The notes: generated by a model not told the origin, from the sequence alone. A stretch of DNA of 43,518 nucleotides from Flavobacteriales bacterium UBA5422 (GCA_002409405.1 DHNG01000027.1:1-43518); one strand, 5' to 3'; positions 15,492-23,856 are shown, counted from the first letter of the stretch. Translations and numbers: made by a program.

Positions 15492-16193
15492 ATGCAACAA
15501 GAGGAGGAACATAACATCCATCGTCCGTCGACCCGTTTGTTTATATCAAAAGCGGAAAGCGAACTGGAATTGTTACATCGCTTCTGCAAAGAACAGCATA
15601 TTTCACTTTCAGCCCATTCATTTCTGACATTTGAAGCAACTCCGTTTCAAATCAATAAACCCTTTGATGTTGTCTTTTTTGCCAGTCCGCGCGCTGTTCG
15701 ATTCTTTTTTCAGCAGGAGGTAACTACAGATAACACATTGATTGCAGTGGCAGGAGAAACGACACAAAAAGCAGTTTCAGTCCTGGGGAAACAGGTTCAT
15801 TTTTTGCCGGAAAACAGTGGAAATATTGAAGAAAGCACATTGGAATTTTCCCGTTGGGCTGCCAATAACCGTGTATTATTTCCCACTTCCGACATTTCAC
15901 AGAAAAGCTACACACAACACCTTCGACAGGAACAGATCGAAATTATTCCGATCTATAAAACGCAAATTTCGACTCAAAAAATCGAAGAATGTACGATTTA
16001 CGTGTTTACCAGTCCGTCCAATGTCAACGGATTTCTTGCATCCAATACCTTTCCGGAGGGAGCAAGCATCATTGCCTGGGGAGAAACAACACATGCTGCC
16101 TTATCCCCTTTCGTTCAAACAGATTCGCTGTTTGTACTTGATCAATCAACAGAAGCTTCTTTAATCGAGCTCATCCGGTATATTTTATCCTGA
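15492..16193 (+). CDS. hemD: Uroporphyrinogen-III synthase
   Basis: Cyclises hydroxymethylbilane with inversion of ring D. The family is poorly conserved, so position (zero-base spacing after hemC) is strong support. Sequence signs are DVVFFASPRAVRFFF, IAVAGETTQKAV, RVLFPTSDISQKSY, TSPSNVNGFL and IIAWGETTHAAL, the recurring two-domain motifs of HemD. The 233-residue length is normal. The last gene of the hem cluster; hemB, hemE and hemL are elsewhere. Confidence 0.9.
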   Translation: MQQEEEHNIHRPSTRLFISKAESELELLHRFCKEQHISLSAHSFLTFEATPFQINKPFDVVFFASPRAVRFFFQQEVTTDNTLIAVAGETTQKAVSVLGKQVHFLPENSGNIEESTLEFSRWAANNRVLFPTSDISQKSYTQHLRQEQIEIIPIYKTQISTQKIEECTIYVFTSPSNVNGFLASNTFPEGASIIAWGETTHAALSPFVQTDSLFVLDQSTEASLIELIRYILS

Positions 16194-16205
16194 AATAAAA
16201 ATTTT

Positions 16206-16235
16206 TTTGTTTGTTTTAAACCTTTTTCGTCTTTG
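16206..16235 (+). promoter_or_regulatory. Candidate promoter for the anti-sigma-like/Spy-like pair
   Basis: TTTG (16206-16209), 18 nt, then CGTCTTTG (16228-16235), which keeps the TTTG part of the -7 box but not the TA. The ATG at 16244 follows 8 nt later, so the leader would be very short. Confidence 0.3.
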
Positions 16236-16243
16236 GCTGTCTG

Positions 16244-16717
16244 ATGGTTATGAGCAAGGAAAAAAACAGATTGGATTCCATTCAGGCGAAACAACCGGAT
16301 TATCCGGATGCGGAGTTTTTTAAGCAATTGGCCGAACATGTAATCGCGGAACATGAAAGTCCTTTTGTCAACAAAACACCGTTTTATAAAAACCCGGTTG
16401 TGCGATGGATTGCTGCTGCAGCGGTACTGGTTCCTTTTGTTATCTTCTTTGCCCGTACCAATCAATCCCCCTCAACGGGCGCATCCCTTGCAGGGCTGGA
16501 CAACATTCCTCAAGAATCGATCCGGGAGTATGTGCAAGAGCAAAAAGAAGCAACAATTTTACTTGCTTTTGAACCAACAGCTTCAAAAGAAAATGTAGCT
16601 GTCAGCACAACAGTAAACCAACTGACAAAAGAGATCAAAACAGAAGAGATCAGCAGTTACTTACAAGAAGAATACGGTGATTGGGAAACAAATGACGAAT
16701 CAGAATTGTATTATTAA
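16244..16717 (+). CDS. Single-pass membrane protein, anti-sigma-factor-like
   Basis: A 157-residue protein with a polar N-terminal cytoplasmic region (1-47), one membrane helix (about 48-65, WIAAAAVLVPFVIFFA) and an acidic extracytoplasmic tail ending EDWETNDESELYY-like. In Bacteroidota this layout, followed directly by a Spy-like protein, is typical of the second gene of ECF sigma operons, where it holds the sigma factor inactive. No sigma gene precedes it; hemD does. Start could also be the ATG at 16250. Function is inferred from layout only. Confidence 0.6.
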   Translation: MVMSKEKNRLDSIQAKQPDYPDAEFFKQLAEHVIAEHESPFVNKTPFYKNPVVRWIAAAAVLVPFVIFFARTNQSPSTGASLAGLDNIPQESIREYVQEQKEATILLAFEPTASKENVAVSTTVNQLTKEIKTEEISSYLQEEYGDWETNDESELYY

Positions 16718-16730
16718 AAATCAATAGCAC

Positions 16731-17267
16731 ATGAAAAATTTGGGTAAGGCGTTAACGGCATCTGTAGTGATGTTTTTCGCAACAAGTATGGTAATTGCAC
16801 AGGGAGATGGATCAAAGTCAGGTGCAGACAAGAAAAAAGAAAATTTTGAAAAAATAGAAGCTGCCAAAAAAGAATACTTCACACAGGAATTGAAGTTAAC
16901 TGATAAAGAAGCAGAAAAATTCTGGCCTGTACACGATGAATTCTCAAAAGCAGATCGTGAAAACAGGAAAAAACAACGAGAGATCGGAAAAGAACTCCGT
17001 CATGGGTTTGATTCCATTCCGGAAAAAGACGTTCGCACCAAAATGGAAACAATGCTGAATCTGGAGAGTGCTGATGTACAGATCAAAAAAGATTACCTCA
17101 ACAAAGCCGCTGATGTAATCGGATACAAACGTGCTGCTAAATCACTCCACCTGGAACATGAATTCAAACGTGAATTGATGGATCGTGTAAAAGATAAAGA
17201 GCATGGAAAAGGTCCGAATCCGGGAAGAGGGGAATTCAGAAAACCTCCGGTAGAAGAAGCCGAATAA
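16731..17267 (+). CDS. Periplasmic Spy/CpxP-like helical protein
   Basis: A 178-residue secreted protein with a signal peptide (residues 1-23, ending MVIAQG). The mature part is highly charged and helical, with the TDKEAEKFWPVHDEFSKADR segment that replaces the LTxxQ repeats of Spy in the Bacteroidota proteins often named sensor of ECF-type sigma factor. It may be a chaperone or stress sensor in the periplasm. It follows the anti-sigma-like gene by 13 bp and ends in a good terminator. The tail is rich in Pro, Gly and Arg. Confidence 0.7.
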   Translation: MKNLGKALTASVVMFFATSMVIAQGDGSKSGADKKKENFEKIEAAKKEYFTQELKLTDKEAEKFWPVHDEFSKADRENRKKQREIGKELRHGFDSIPEKDVRTKMETMLNLESADVQIKKDYLNKAADVIGYKRAAKSLHLEHEFKRELMDRVKDKEHGKGPNPGRGEFRKPPVEEAE

Positions 17268-17272
17268 ACTTG

Positions 17273-17300
17273 AAAAGAGCTCCATTCCGGAGCTTTTTTT
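17273..17300 (+). terminator. Intrinsic terminator after the Spy-like gene
   Basis: AGCTCC and GGAGCT form the core stem, extended by flanking A and T tracts (seven T). It lies between two convergent genes and may stop both. Confidence 0.75.
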
Positions 17301-17312
17301 ATTTCCTATTAT

Positions 17313-18254
17313 TTAGATGCGTTTGCGAATCCGCTTCAGATCTCTGAATTGCATCACCATGTCCCGTGGAGTACATCGGAACAAAATCGGATAGTCATTC
17401 TGATACGAAAACGAAGACATGCCTTTCGGATCCTGAACAGGAAGCAGGTGAAGCCTGTTGCACAATTTCTGGTTGTATACCAGGTTTGAGTAATATTCTA
17501 TAAACGACAGTGCGGCTGTGTATTTCGATGCCTGCCGGATAATCCCGATACCAACACCATCGTAAAAAACACCGAATTTGATACTTTGATTCGGGTATAC
17601 AAATGCCCGTTCATTTTTCTTCACATTCGAAAGCCGGCTCAGAACATACGGTGCAACCTGAACTGTATCTCCGGGAGTTGTTGTCTGGCTTTCTATTTTT
17701 TCCAGCCACGTAAGTGACTTACTCATATTTTTCCGACCAAACTGAAACAAAACAGAAGCCTGAAATGCGGCCATCTCTTGTGAATTCAATTCATTCTTCC
17801 ACTTCTTGCCATACGTCAGTTCGTTGTACTGAAAACCGTTGTTTTTCTCTGCTCCTGTAATGACATAGGGATCCAATCCTAAAATCATCCAGTCTGACTG
17901 AGGAGCAACAAATCCTTTATTCTCCCACGTATGCGTTCCCGGAATTGTATGAAGGACATTGTTTTTTGATAAAAAATCCAATGCATAAGTCGACTTCATC
18001 AAAACAAGGTCAAATCTTGCATTGTATTTTTTTTCGTTGTAATGTGCCACAACAGAATCAACACTCATTGGAAGAATGACGATTTTGATCTGTTCCCGTT
18101 TTTTAAAATCTTTAAAGAGAATGGTATCAGCGGGTAGCAGAAAATCAGATGCAATGTACAATCGCTTTGGTTTTTTAGACTCTACAACAGGTGTATTACA
18201 GCCATGTAATGACAGCAAAACCAGGGCAACGATAGCAAATATCATTCGATTCAT
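17313..18254 (-). CDS. Solute-binding lipoprotein (type 2 periplasmic binding protein-like)
   Basis: A 313-residue protein with a lipoprotein signal (MNRMIFAIVALVLLSLHGC, lipid on Cys19). The mature chain resembles iron(III)/thiamine-type extracellular solute-binding proteins: KRLYIASDFLLPADTILFKDFKKRE at the start, FDLVLMKSTYALDFLSKNN in the first lobe, and ERAFVYPNQSIKFGVFYDGVGIG near the hinge. The segment ASKYTAALSFIEYYSN matches the usual C-terminal helix where such proteins accumulate after-use residues. No permease or ATPase gene is adjacent, so the ligand and partner are unknown. A divergent lipoprotein gene lies 82 bp away. Confidence 0.68.
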   Translation of the reverse strand: MNRMIFAIVALVLLSLHGCNTPVVESKKPKRLYIASDFLLPADTILFKDFKKREQIKIVILPMSVDSVVAHYNEKKYNARFDLVLMKSTYALDFLSKNNVLHTIPGTHTWENKGFVAPQSDWMILGLDPYVITGAEKNNGFQYNELTYGKKWKNELNSQEMAAFQASVLFQFGRKNMSKSLTWLEKIESQTTTPGDTVQVAPYVLSRLSNVKKNERAFVYPNQSIKFGVFYDGVGIGIIRQASKYTAALSFIEYYSNLVYNQKLCNRLHLLPVQDPKGMSSFSYQNDYPILFRCTPRDMVMQFRDLKRIRKRI

Positions 18255-18336
18255 GCGCTAAAATTAATGATTTATATATGTATAGCCAGCAATAATGGAA
18301 TTTTACTTTTCCATCACAATTCATTATCTTAGTGCT

Positions 18337-18900
18337 ATGAAATTTGTTTTTCTCCTCATAGCAGCATTGGTGTTTTTTTCGTGTACAGACATGAAAAAAG
18401 GGAAACAAATGGAGCAAATTACAGCATTACAAGCGGAATTGGACAGCCTGGAAAAAGAATGGAATAATCAGGAATCGAATACCATAGACAGTTTGTCTGT
18501 TATCTGTACTGCTACAATCGACTCCATCAGTCTGTTATACAATGATCAGAAAATAGCTGTTAATCTGGCATCCAAAATTGACCAGTTCAAACAAGCCAAT
18601 ACTGATTTAAAAGAACTGAAAAGGGTGCATTCATTTTTCCCAAGTCTGCTCAATGATAAAAAACAAGCATTGGCTTCCCTGAAAACAGACGTCAACAAAG
18701 GAAGTGGAAGAAGAGAGAAATACGATGAGTACATCGATTTTGAAACGAAAGAGTTGGCTACTATTCGACAGCAATACCAGGAGTATCTCCAGACAAAAGA
18801 ACAGTGCATCGAATACTATGCTTCATCCAGTGATGCAGTTGCCGATTTTCTGACCGGTTTGAAAAATGCCCGGGAAAATCAGGAAGAAATCGCACGATAA
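18337..18900 (+). CDS. Coiled-coil lipoprotein of unknown function
   Basis: The ATG at 18337 is chosen over one 14 codons upstream because it begins directly with a lipoprotein signal (MKFVFLLIAALVFFSC, lipid on Cys16). The product is 187 residues. The mature chain is almost all helical and charged, with heptad-like stretches (about 25-60, 75-105 and 125-165) and no enzyme motif. It probably sits on the membrane as a coiled coil. A TATCTTAG box ends only 4 nt before the ATG, so the message may be leaderless. The next gene starts 28 bp later. I do not recognise the family. Confidence 0.7.
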   Translation: MKFVFLLIAALVFFSCTDMKKGKQMEQITALQAELDSLEKEWNNQESNTIDSLSVICTATIDSISLLYNDQKIAVNLASKIDQFKQANTDLKELKRVHSFFPSLLNDKKQALASLKTDVNKGSGRREKYDEYIDFETKELATIRQQYQEYLQTKEQCIEYYASSSDAVADFLTGLKNARENQEEIAR

Positions 18901-18928
18901 TTGCAGTTTTCCTCGTAATTTTATCCCT

Positions 18929-20797
18929 ATGAACACATGCACATATCGCTTTTTCTCACTATTCAGACACCTGATCTTGTGCCTGATCCTGTTCTGTTTG
19001 TCTCCGTCGTTGTACGCACAGCCCGGGACAGATGCCCAGTTGGCAAATCATTATTACAACAACGGGGATTATGCGAAAGCAAAAGAATACTACGAAAAAT
19101 TATACAAACGGGAACCCATCAAACTCTATTTTGAACGGTATTATCAATGCCTGATTGCTGAAAGTGATTGGAAAATGGCGGAAAAAATTCTGAAACAACA
19201 AGTAGATTACAGCAATGGAGAAGTAGAATACAGTGTCATGCTCGCCCAGTTTTATGAAGACCGTCAGGAGCAGTCAAAAGCCGATAAGATTTATAAATCA
19301 CTGGTAGATAATCTTTCGCCCAACCCTACAGCTATTATTAACCTGTTCAATGCTTTTAAGTCAAAAGGGAAAAATGACCTGGCGTTTCAAACCATCACAA
19401 AAGGGCGAGGTCTGTTAAAAAACTCCTATCCATTACATTTCCAGTTTGCAGAATACTATGGTGCGACAAAGGAAACGAAAAAGATGATCCAGGAATACCT
19501 CGATCTGGTCGATTACAGTGCCAACTATAAAACTTCCGTGCAGAATGTGCTCTCACGGATCATTGATTTTTCTGCGACTTCTTCTGAGGAATACGTTGCA
19601 TTAAAAACAGAGCTCCTGCAACGGACGCAAAGCAGACCGGATGACTTAGTGTTATCCGAATTGGTTACCTGGTTTTTTATCCAGAGTAAAGATTTTCCAA
19701 CTGCGTTGATGCAGGAACAGGCAATGGACAAACGCATGGATCTGAAAGGAAGACGGGTGTATGATCTGGGGATAATCTGTGTAGAAAACAATGATTACAC
19801 AACTGCCCGAAAAGCATTTACATATGTCAAAAACCTGGGAGAAACGGCACCGCTCTATTACCAGGCGGAAAATGCCATGTTGAATACCCGGTACAAAGAG
19901 ATCATAACAGCACGTAACTTATCTGCCGCTGAAATTAATGAAACGGTACAGGAATATGAATCCACCATTGCCCGCATCGGGAAGAATTACCGTTCGCTGC
20001 CGTTAATCATTGAATTGGCACACATTCAGGCATTTTACAACGACCAGTCGGCTGCTGCCATTGATCTGCTGAGCGGTGCGTTAAAACTGGAGCGACTTAC
20101 AGACATTCAGAAAGCTGAAATTAAGATGAAGCTGGGAGACATTCATGTACTGCACGGAGATATCTGGGAAGCTTCTCTGTTTTATATGCAGGTAGACAAA
20201 GACTTCAAATTTGAACCGATCGGACAGGAAGCACGGTTTAAGAATGCACGTATTTTTTATTACGACGGAGAATTCAACTACGCACAGTCACAACTCGATG
20301 TATTGAAGCAGGGAACTTCTAAATTAATTTCCAACGATGCCATTCAACTCTCATTGCTCATCACTGATAACTTCGGGCTGGATAGCAATTACCAGGCAAT
20401 GTTCTGGTTTGCCAGTGCTGATCTGTTGATTGAACAGCATAAATACCCGTTGGCATTCCAGTTATTCGACAGCATCATCAAACAATTTCCATATCACAGC
20501 CTCGGTGATGAAATTCTGATCAAGAAATCACAGGCAATGCAGCAACAGGGAAAATGGACAGAAGCATTGGCATACCTCGATGAATTATTGAAATATTACG
20601 GAACCGATATACTGGCAGACGACGCCTGGTTCATCAAAGGAGACATCTATCAGCACCACCTCTTCGACAATGAAAAAGCAATGGAGTGCTACAAAGAAAT
20701 TTTGTTCAAATACCGGGGGTCACTCCACACAACCGAAGCGCGAAAACGTTTCCGGGAATTACGCGGGGATAAAAACACGGATGAAGAAAACCTCTGA
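18929..20797 (+). CDS. Secreted tetratricopeptide-repeat protein
   Basis: With the ATG at 18929 the protein has 622 residues. An in-frame start 63 bp upstream would overlap the previous gene and bury the signal peptide, so it is rejected. Residues 1-33 are a signal peptide (MNTCTYRFFSLFRHLILC...). The rest is a solenoid of TPR units such as QLANHYYNNGDYAKAKEYYEK, and, towards the C-terminus, YPLAFQLFDSIIKQFPYHSLGDE, WTEALAYLDELLKYYG and KAMECYKEILFKYRGSLH. The last units resemble the BamD/YbgF type. It likely acts as a periplasmic protein-binding scaffold; partners are unknown. Confidence 0.82.
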   Translation: MNTCTYRFFSLFRHLILCLILFCLSPSLYAQPGTDAQLANHYYNNGDYAKAKEYYEKLYKREPIKLYFERYYQCLIAESDWKMAEKILKQQVDYSNGEVEYSVMLAQFYEDRQEQSKADKIYKSLVDNLSPNPTAIINLFNAFKSKGKNDLAFQTITKGRGLLKNSYPLHFQFAEYYGATKETKKMIQEYLDLVDYSANYKTSVQNVLSRIIDFSATSSEEYVALKTELLQRTQSRPDDLVLSELVTWFFIQSKDFPTALMQEQAMDKRMDLKGRRVYDLGIICVENNDYTTARKAFTYVKNLGETAPLYYQAENAMLNTRYKEIITARNLSAAEINETVQEYESTIARIGKNYRSLPLIIELAHIQAFYNDQSAAAIDLLSGALKLERLTDIQKAEIKMKLGDIHVLHGDIWEASLFYMQVDKDFKFEPIGQEARFKNARIFYYDGEFNYAQSQLDVLKQGTSKLISNDAIQLSLLITDNFGLDSNYQAMFWFASADLLIEQHKYPLAFQLFDSIIKQFPYHSLGDEILIKKSQAMQQQGKWTEALAYLDELLKYYGTDILADDAWFIKGDIYQHHLFDNEKAMECYKEILFKYRGSLHTTEARKRFRELRGDKNTDEENL

Positions 20798-20954
20798 CCC
20801 CACTCTATAATTTTATATCATCAACCTTCGTTTATCTGTAGAAAGATTACATCTGTCTGCTGCTTGCTTCTATTTCTCATCCTCTTGTATAATAGGGCTA
20901 AATCACTTTATCGTTTTACTGAATAGTTGTAAAATACCCCTTTTCGCGCTTTCG

Positions 20955-20974
20955 AATCCCTCTCGGGAGGGATT
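20955..20974. repeat. Perfect 8-bp inverted repeat
   Basis: AATCCCTC and GAGGGATT flank the 4-nt loop TCGG in the 270-bp gap between two genes. There is no T tract immediately after, so it is not an ordinary terminator. It may be an operator or RNA hairpin. The rest of 20798-21067 shows nothing else recognisable. Confidence 0.45.
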
Positions 20975-21067
20975 GAATTCTTTGTGTAGACTATTCAACT
21001 TTGCTGTACTATAACAATTTGGATCCGTGAAAAGAAAAACTACAGAAACCCTCTAAATTTTAATACT

Positions 21068-21625
21068 ATGAAAACAAAAAATGTAATTATCGGTGTGTTA
21101 ATAATAGCTGTTATCACACTTAGTGTCCTATTATTTTATTCCCGGACCTCTTTAAATAAGACAAATCGGTTAAACAGGAGTCAAACCGCTTATCACTGTA
21201 CAGAAATTCTGAACGCAAATGATGGAGAAATTATAGAAATAGAAGAAGCTGTATCAGCAATCAAAAAATTCGATGATCTCTATCCTGGGGATGAGATAAA
21301 AGCATTACACATAGGATTGAGTACGCTACAAAATCTGATGGATAGTATTGATCTATATAATAAACAACCCGATGTAAAAGACTCCATTTCCGGACTTAGA
21401 TTATACCGGGGAATTACATCAAGAAAACATTCTGGTCCAAATAACACATCCTATCAAATTAATGAAAAGTATGATTTAGTCGTTGTTCCAACCTTAGCAT
21501 CAGGAATAGATCTACACAGGGTTTATTTTCCTCCGCTCGTAGAAATAAAAGTTCCGATTTACTCACATTTTCGACCTTGTCCGAAACTGTGCGGAGGTGC
21601 TGATTCTACTTATATTTTACCCTGA
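21068..21625 (+). CDS. Membrane-anchored protein of unknown function
   Basis: A 185-residue protein with one N-terminal membrane helix (residues 6-25) and a soluble domain facing outward. The domain has a helical part (40-100) and a C-terminal part with LRLYRGITSRKHSG, YDLVVVPTLASGIDLHRVYFPP and a Cys-containing end (RPCPKLCGGADSTYILP, CxxxC spacing). The cysteines could form a disulphide or bind metal. I do not recognise the family. The ATG has a short A-rich leader, the terminator directly after the stop is strong, and neighbours are not overlapping, so it is a single-gene unit. Base use is more AT-rich than in the housekeeping genes around it. Confidence 0.6.
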   Translation: MKTKNVIIGVLIIAVITLSVLLFYSRTSLNKTNRLNRSQTAYHCTEILNANDGEIIEIEEAVSAIKKFDDLYPGDEIKALHIGLSTLQNLMDSIDLYNKQPDVKDSISGLRLYRGITSRKHSGPNNTSYQINEKYDLVVVPTLASGIDLHRVYFPPLVEIKVPIYSHFRPCPKLCGGADSTYILP

Positions 21626-21627
21626 AT

Positions 21628-21661
21628 AAAAAAGTCCCGCCTAAAAAGCGGGTTCTTTTTA
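21628..21661 (+). terminator. Intrinsic terminator after the unknown membrane-anchored gene
   Basis: Core stem CCCGC (21636-21640) with GCGGG (21648-21652), flanked by an A tract on the left and a T tract on the right. Confidence 0.8.
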
Positions 21662-21680
21662 TTTTTTAGCTCAAAACGCG

Positions 21681-21688
21681 TACCTTTA
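21681..21688 (+). promoter_or_regulatory. Probable -7 element of the two-component operon
   Basis: TACCTTTA is one mismatch from TAnnTTTG and lies 25 nt before the ATG at 21714, just after the preceding terminator. Confidence 0.4.
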
Positions 21689-21713
21689 CCTTGTGACACT
21701 CAAAGGAATAACA

Positions 21714-22265
21714 ATGCTACTTGCCAACTGGTCGGATTACCTGATCGTCATTGTTGCAGTGTGTTCATTGTTGACACTAAAAATCAACCTGTATTTTAAA
21801 CTGTTGAGTTGTTATCTGTTTGTACTTTCTGCCTTAACGATGGCAACAGTAATTACTGCAAATTACCAGATTAATAATTTTTATCTCTACCACGCCATTG
21901 GGTTCGTAGAACTGGTTTTTGTGTTCTTGTTGTATCGTTGTCTGGAATTGAGTACTTCCTGGAACGTGTTATTTATCGCTACTTTCATTATATATAGTGT
22001 TGATTCATGTTATCTGATCGGAAATCATATACAGGAAATCAATAGTGTCGGACACGCTGTTACGATGTTATTTACAATCGGATTGGGAATGCAGTTTATC
22101 TGGAAACTCTACCGGGAAGAAAAGGTCGAATACCTGGGACACTTTTCCTACTTTTATATTAGTGCGGGGCAGACCCTTTTTGCTTCAGGAGCTTTTTTCG
22201 GGTACTTACTCATTGCCCGGATTTCAGATGAGAAAGTTCCTGATGAAAATTTTTACCATTCGTGA
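21714..22265 (+). CDS. Multi-pass membrane protein (candidate sensor), interrupted by a premature TGA
   Basis: The ATG at 21714 is preferred over a GTG at 21693 because an AAGGA ribosome site lies 8 nt before it. The product as written has 183 residues with six predicted helices (about 7-25, 30-50, 58-77, 86-104, 114-133 and 145-168) and no enzyme motif. The frame after the TGA at 22263-22265 stays open for 26 codons and encodes another hydrophobic helix (GFAAIKFILILTGIFIGRKY). It then stops at 22344-22346, 11 nt inside the histidine kinase gene. That overlap is the hallmark of an intact coupled gene, so the TGA looks like a recent nonsense change (for example from TGG). Context suggests the sensing partner of the kinase. 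Confidence 0.65.
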   Translation: MLLANWSDYLIVIVAVCSLLTLKINLYFKLLSCYLFVLSALTMATVITANYQINNFYLYHAIGFVELVFVFLLYRCLELSTSWNVLFIATFIIYSVDSCYLIGNHIQEINSVGHAVTMLFTIGLGMQFIWKLYREEKVEYLGHFSYFYISAGQTLFASGAFFGYLLIARISDEKVPDENFYHS

Positions 22266-22346
22266 TTAATTATTTCCGGTTTTGCTGCCATTAAATTCAT
22301 TCTGATTTTAACAGGAATTTTCATTGGGAGAAAATATGCAAAATGA
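22263..22346 (+). pseudogene. Orphaned C-terminal segment of the candidate sensor
   Basis: In-frame continuation of the membrane-protein gene past its TGA: 26 sense codons, mostly hydrophobic, then TGA overlapping the kinase ATG region. No start codon or ribosome site of its own. Confidence 0.5.
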
Positions 22347-23118
22347 TATCACCATTGTTGTAATCGGTACAGCCGCAATGATTCTTGTCATTGCGAGTTT
22401 ATTTGTGTTTACCATTCTTTATCAACGAAAAATCGGGCGGCGGCGCAAAGAACTGCTGGAAATTGAACAATTACTCAAAGCAGAAGAATTAAATGCCGCT
22501 TATGCGTTACTGGAAGGTCAGGACCAGGAGCGGGAACGCATCGCTATGGATTTACACGATCGGTTGGGAGGACAACTTTCAACGGTACAGATTTACCTTG
22601 ACTTACTGGAAAAAAGTCACATGACATCCGAGCAGGGTGAATTATTAACGATTTTACAACGCGAAATGAAAACATCAATTCAGGAAATGCGTGCGATTGC
22701 TCATAACCTGGGAAATCCAACACTAAATTATTACGGGTTAAACAAAGCGTTAGAACAGTTATGCCATGTGATTCATGCATCAAAAAAAATCCAGGTTGAA
22801 TATTACATAACACTTGAACACAATCTTTCACAAGAACTGACAAGAGATGTTTATCAAATAATCCAGGAATTAATCACAAACACACTTCGCTATGCACATG
22901 CAACTCAAATTCGTCTCGAAGTAACCGGAATTCAGTATGATTTGACGATTATTTTTGAGGACAATGGAATTGGGTTCGATATCCATCAACTTTCTCCTGG
23001 AATAGGTTTAAAAAGCATTCAAACACGTTGTAAGAAACATCATGGAACTTTTCATGTGGAATCTTCCGACAAAGGTGCTACATTTATCATTGAAATACCA
23101 TTATATGGAAACGTCTAA
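22336..23118 (+). CDS. Sensor histidine kinase (HisKA_3/HATPase, NarL-partner type)
   Basis: The ATG at 22336 gives 260 residues. One N-terminal membrane helix (about 6-28) is followed by a coiled linker, then the HisKA_3 domain with phospho-accepting His74 in MDLHDRLGGQLS. The ATPase domain has the N-box QELITNTLRYAH, the G1 box FEDNGIGFD and GIGLKSIQTR. There is almost no periplasmic sensing part, so input probably comes from the preceding membrane protein, whose frame originally overlapped this start by 11 nt. The next gene overlaps its end by 14 nt. It should autophosphorylate and pass phosphate to the adjacent NarL-type regulator. Confidence 0.93.
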   Translation: MQNDITIVVIGTAAMILVIASLFVFTILYQRKIGRRRKELLEIEQLLKAEELNAAYALLEGQDQERERIAMDLHDRLGGQLSTVQIYLDLLEKSHMTSEQGELLTILQREMKTSIQEMRAIAHNLGNPTLNYYGLNKALEQLCHVIHASKKIQVEYYITLEHNLSQELTRDVYQIIQELITNTLRYAHATQIRLEVTGIQYDLTIIFEDNGIGFDIHQLSPGIGLKSIQTRCKKHHGTFHVESSDKGATFIIEIPLYGNV

Positions 23119-23728
23119 AATCTCTGTCCTTATCGCAGATGATCACAGTATCGTTGCTGGGGGAATTGCTGCTATTCTCAGTACAACCGATGCATTTCAC
23201 GTAGCTGATATTGTCGGCGATGGTCAAAAGGTACTGGAAAAGATAGCTGAAACGCCAATTGACCTTGTCTTATTAGACATCAATATGCCTGTGATGAACG
23301 GGATCGAATGCACCAAACGTCTGAAAGCAAGTCATCCTGCAATTAAAGTAATTGTTGTAACAATGTACAATCGCCGTTATTTTATACGGGAATTATTCGA
23401 AGCCGGAGCAGACGGATGCGTGTTAAAGAGTAATTCGGGAAAAGAACTTCTGACAGCCATCGATCGTGTCATTGCCGGTAAAACATATTTTGATCAATTG
23501 AATGATTTCATTGATGCTCCGAAAGAGTTCCGGGAATTCAGGCTCAGTGAACGGGAAATTGAAATCATTGAATTAATTGCCGAGGGAGTGACCAGCAGAG
23601 AGATATCAACCCGTTTATTTATCTCTGAACATACGGTAAAAACTCATCGGAAAAATATCTTCCAAAAAACCAACGTCACTGATGCAGATCAATTGATTCA
23701 ATGGGCAATGAACAATAAATTAATCTGA
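23105..23728 (+). CDS. Response regulator, NarL/FixJ family
   Basis: With the ATG at 23105 (14 nt inside the kinase gene) the protein has 207 residues. The receiver domain (about 5-120) has acidic pocket ADDH and phospho-acceptor Asp58 in VLLDINMPVMNG. A LuxR-type helix-turn-helix occupies about 145-205 (LSEREIEIIELIAEG, ISEHTVKTHRKNIFQKTNV). It is the DNA-binding output of the operon. Targets are unknown. Confidence 0.94.
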   Translation: METSKISVLIADDHSIVAGGIAAILSTTDAFHVADIVGDGQKVLEKIAETPIDLVLLDINMPVMNGIECTKRLKASHPAIKVIVVTMYNRRYFIRELFEAGADGCVLKSNSGKELLTAIDRVIAGKTYFDQLNDFIDAPKEFREFRLSEREIEIIELIAEGVTSREISTRLFISEHTVKTHRKNIFQKTNVTDADQLIQWAMNNKLI

Positions 23729-23856
23729 AAACAGTTCTTGGAAGGTCAACAAATGACAAACATGAAATCCGTTTTTGAATAAGCGGATACCCCAACTGAT
23801 AAAATTGAAAAACATTGTTTTTTATCGCAAAAACATGGAATTTGAACAGGAAAAAG

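Noticed and set aside
18866..18928. Upstream start for the TPR protein
   Set aside because: It would overlap the preceding lipoprotein gene and bury the clear signal peptide that begins at 18929.
22263..22265. TGA as selenocysteine
   Set aside because: It is in a hydrophobic membrane protein, no insertion-element-like hairpin is evident directly after it, and selenoproteins are rare in this group. Nonsense change or readthrough is more likely.
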